Below, piece by piece: positions 6,770 to 8,272 of a stretch of 8,272 nucleotides of DNA. The stretch's first letter is position 1, and every line of letters begins with the position of its first letter. The notes below the pieces were generated by a model, which saw only the letters and a program-made list of their open reading frames with translations, was not told the origin of the DNA and ran no database searches. This DNA comes from JAEUPI01 sp035499355. GTDB lineage: Bacteria > Pseudomonadota > Gammaproteobacteria > Burkholderiales > Burkholderiaceae_C. Location: assembly GCA_035499355.1 (NCBI GenBank), contig DATJYZ010000285.1, positions 1 to 8,272 of the forward strand. Reading direction: 5' to 3'. The position numbers were made by a program, and so were the translations under genes.

Positions 6770-6841
6770 GCGGACACCGCGGATCCGGCTCCGCCGGTCC
6801 GCTGGTGTCGCCCCCTTGAGGGGGAAGCGGCCGCAGGCCGC
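6770..6841. repeat. Triple-hairpin REP-like intergenic element, likely bidirectional terminator
   Basis: Three inverted repeats stand side by side between the converging permease and priA genes. The first is a long imperfect one (6770-6788 with 6794-6811, 5-nt loop, interrupted by single-base bulges), in which GGACACC pairs against GGTGTC-C-type sequence and CCGG against CCGG. The second is CCCCC-TTGA-GGGGG (6811-6824). The third is GCGGCC-GCA-GGCCGC (6827-6841). The sequence resembles an intergenic repeat I recall as widespread in Burkholderiales genomes, where it often lies after genes. Placement between two 3' ends suggests transcript termination or 3'-end protection for both. There is no T-run, so it is not a classical Rho-independent terminator. 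The structure is seen directly; the repeat family and the function are inferred. Confidence 0.7.
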
Positions 6842-6852
6842 ATCGGGGTGGG

Positions 6853-8272
6853 TCATATCCCCAGCGGGTCGACGTCGACCGCCCAGCGTGCGAGGCCTTT
6901 GACTTCGCCGCGCAGCGCGTACAGGTGAGGTAGCCAGGCGGCCAGGAACCGCTGCAGCCGGCCGCGCGACGCCGATTCGGCCACCATTTGCAGGCGCTCG
7001 ACGTTGGCCACGCGCGGGATCACGAGTGGCACGGGCGGGTAGACGATCACCCCGTCGGCCTCCGGCAAGGCGGCAGCGATCTCGGCGGCGCGACGCAGGA
7101 ACGTCATCGCCTTGGCCACCTCACGCGCCTCGGCGCGCAGCAGTGCCAGGTGCGCGAACGGCGGCAGTCCGGCGGCCTGGCGCTCGCTCAGCAGCCGCTG
7201 CGCGAACTGCGCGTAGTCGTGGGCCCGCAGCGCGCCGAAAAGCGCGTGCTGCGGATGCCAGGTCTGCACCCACATCTCACTCGCCCGCGCGTGGATGGCG
7301 TCGCGCCCGGCACGGCCGGCGGCCTGCATCAGCAGCGCGAACTGCCGCTCGCCGGCGCGAAAGTCGCTGCTGAAAAGGGCGCTGTCCGGGTTGACTGCCA
7401 CCACCAGCGTGATGCGGCGAAAGTCGTGGCCCTTGGTCACCATCTGCGTGCCGACCAGGATGTCGACGTCACCGCGGTGCACGGTCGCAAGCGTCCGCTC
7501 CAGCGCGCCACGGCCGCGGGTGGCGTCGGCGTCGAGCCGCGCGATGCGCGCCGCCGGCAAATGGGCGGCCAGTTGTTCGGCGAGCTTCTCGGTGCCGCGC
7601 CCGATCGGCTGGATGTCGAGGTTGCCGCAGGTCGGGCAGGCCCTGGGCACCGGCTCGCCGGCGCCGCAGTGGTGACAGCGCAGCGAGCGATCAAACTTGT
7701 GAAACACGCGCCAGGCGCTGCAATGCGGGCACTCGCTCTTCCAGCCGCAATCGGGGCAGTGCAGCACCGGCGCATAGCCGCGCCGATTGAGGAACACCAG
7801 GCTCTGCTCGCCGCCTCGCACGCGCTCACCCAAGGCGTCGAGCACCGGTGGCGCCAGCGCGGGCGGCGCCTGCCCCGCGACCCGCGGCAGCGTGCCCATG
7901 TCGAACAGCCGCACCCGCGGCAGCACGGCACCGCCGATGCGCTGGTCGAGTGCGAGGCGCTGGTAGCGGCCCGAGCGCGCGTGCTGCCAGGTCTCGAGCG
8001 ACGGCGTCGCCGAGCCGAGCACCACCGGCACGTGCTCCAGGTGGCCGCGGTAAACGCCGAGGTCGCGCGCCGAATAGCGCGCGCCCTCCTGCTGTTTGTA
8101 CGAGGCGTCGTGCTCCTCGTCGATCACCACCAGGCCGAGGCGCGGCAGCGAGGCGAATACGGCCAGCCGCGTGCCGAGCACGATGTCGGCGCCGCCGGCA
8201 TGCGCCGCGAGCCAGCCTTGCAGGCGTTGCGCGGGCGTCAGCGCGCTGTGCATCGCCACCACGCGTCGCGAC
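6853..8272 (-). CDS. priA: Primosomal protein N' (replication restart helicase PriA), N-terminus cut off
   Basis: This superfamily 2 3'-5' helicase recognises abandoned forks and D-loops and starts reassembly of the replisome. About 472 residues are visible of a usual 700 or so. The 3' DNA-binding domain and Walker A lie beyond the right edge, and the GTG at 8262 is internal, since SRR and homologous sequence precede it. Counting from that codon: DEEH (48-51) followed by YKQQEG; motif III GSATPS (83-88); eight zinc-binding Cys in pairs (169/172, 178/181, 196/199, 209/212), typical of PriA; then GRGTEKLAEQL, the motif V-like GTQMVTKGHDF and the motif VI-like QAAGRAGR. The C-terminal end DVDPLGI matches the usual PriA ending DVDP. 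Every catalytic element within view is intact. The gene converges on the permease, separated by the hairpin cluster. Confidence 0.96.
   Translation of the reverse strand, partial: SRRVVAMHSALTPAQRLQGWLAAHAGGADIVLGTRLAVFASLPRLGLVVIDEEHDASYKQQEGARYSARDLGVYRGHLEHVPVVLGSATPSLETWQHARSGRYQRLALDQRIGGAVLPRVRLFDMGTLPRVAGQAPPALAPPVLDALGERVRGGEQSLVFLNRRGYAPVLHCPDCGWKSECPHCSAWRVFHKFDRSLRCHHCGAGEPVPRACPTCGNLDIQPIGRGTEKLAEQLAAHLPAARIARLDADATRGRGALERTLATVHRGDVDILVGTQMVTKGHDFRRITLVVAVNPDSALFSSDFRAGERQFALLMQAAGRAGRDAIHARASEMWVQTWHPQHALFGALRAHDYAQFAQRLLSERQAAGLPPFAHLALLRAEAREVAKAMTFLRRAAEIAAALPEADGVIVYPPVPLVIPRVANVERLQMVAESASRGRLQRFLAAWLPHLYALRGEVKGLARWAVDVDPLGI

Noticed and set aside
4221..6843. Long minus-strand open frames opposite phoD and the AEC permease (4221-5810 and 5491-6843)
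   Set aside because: The products are His/Arg/Gln-rich with no recognisable domain, while the plus-strand genes have full family motifs. They are codon-bias shadows.
1..8272. Search for CRISPR arrays, tRNA/rRNA, insertion sequences, att sites, toxin-antitoxin or defence genes
   Set aside because: No spaced direct repeats, terminal inverted repeats with a transposase, tRNA-like cloverleaf or small accessory genes were seen by eye. All sizeable coding space is taken by recognisable housekeeping-type families.

Overview
The window is GC-rich chromosomal DNA that reads like a betaproteobacterium of the Burkholderiales (Comamonadaceae or Rubrivivax/Leptothrix-like). This rests on the strong G/C third-position bias in every gene, the close family resemblance of the Rep and PriA proteins, and a CCCCCTTGAGGGGG-type intergenic repeat of a kind I recall from that order. 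The lineage is inference. Genes are tightly packed, no gene-free stretch exceeds about 110 bases, and codon bias looks uniform, so nothing suggests a mobile or recently acquired island.

Left part (1-1409, + strand): the C-terminal part of a LytS/AlgZ-type sensor histidine kinase, cut by the window edge, followed 34 nt later by its LytTR-type response regulator. They form a two-component operon. Converging on it from the right (1382-4119, - strand) is a second operon: a complete Rep-type superfamily 1 DNA helicase whose stop codon overlaps (ATGA) the start of a YhhN/TMEM86 lysoplasmalogenase-family membrane protein. The yhhN 3' end runs 28 nt into the end of the response-regulator gene on the opposite strand.

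Right part (4197-8272): a short divergent intergenic region separates rep from a Tat-exported PhoD-type alkaline phosphatase/phosphodiesterase. An AEC (auxin efflux carrier family) permease follows on the same strand. A cluster of three adjacent hairpins lies after the permease, between it and a convergent priA (primosomal replication-restart helicase) that runs off the right edge and lacks its N-terminal third.

Functionally the window mixes genome maintenance (Rep and PriA, both replication-restart helicases, on the same strand but not in one operon), signalling (LytS/LytTR pair), phosphorus scavenging (PhoD), lipid turnover (YhhN) and transport (AEC). I see no tRNA, rRNA, CRISPR array, insertion sequence, toxin-antitoxin pair or defence cassette, and no convincing undescribed system. 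The items most worth a second look are the triple-hairpin repeat, a Val in place of the usual aromatic residue in Rep motif II, the tightly coupled rep-yhhN pair, the convergent 3' overlap, and a possible leaderless start of rep.
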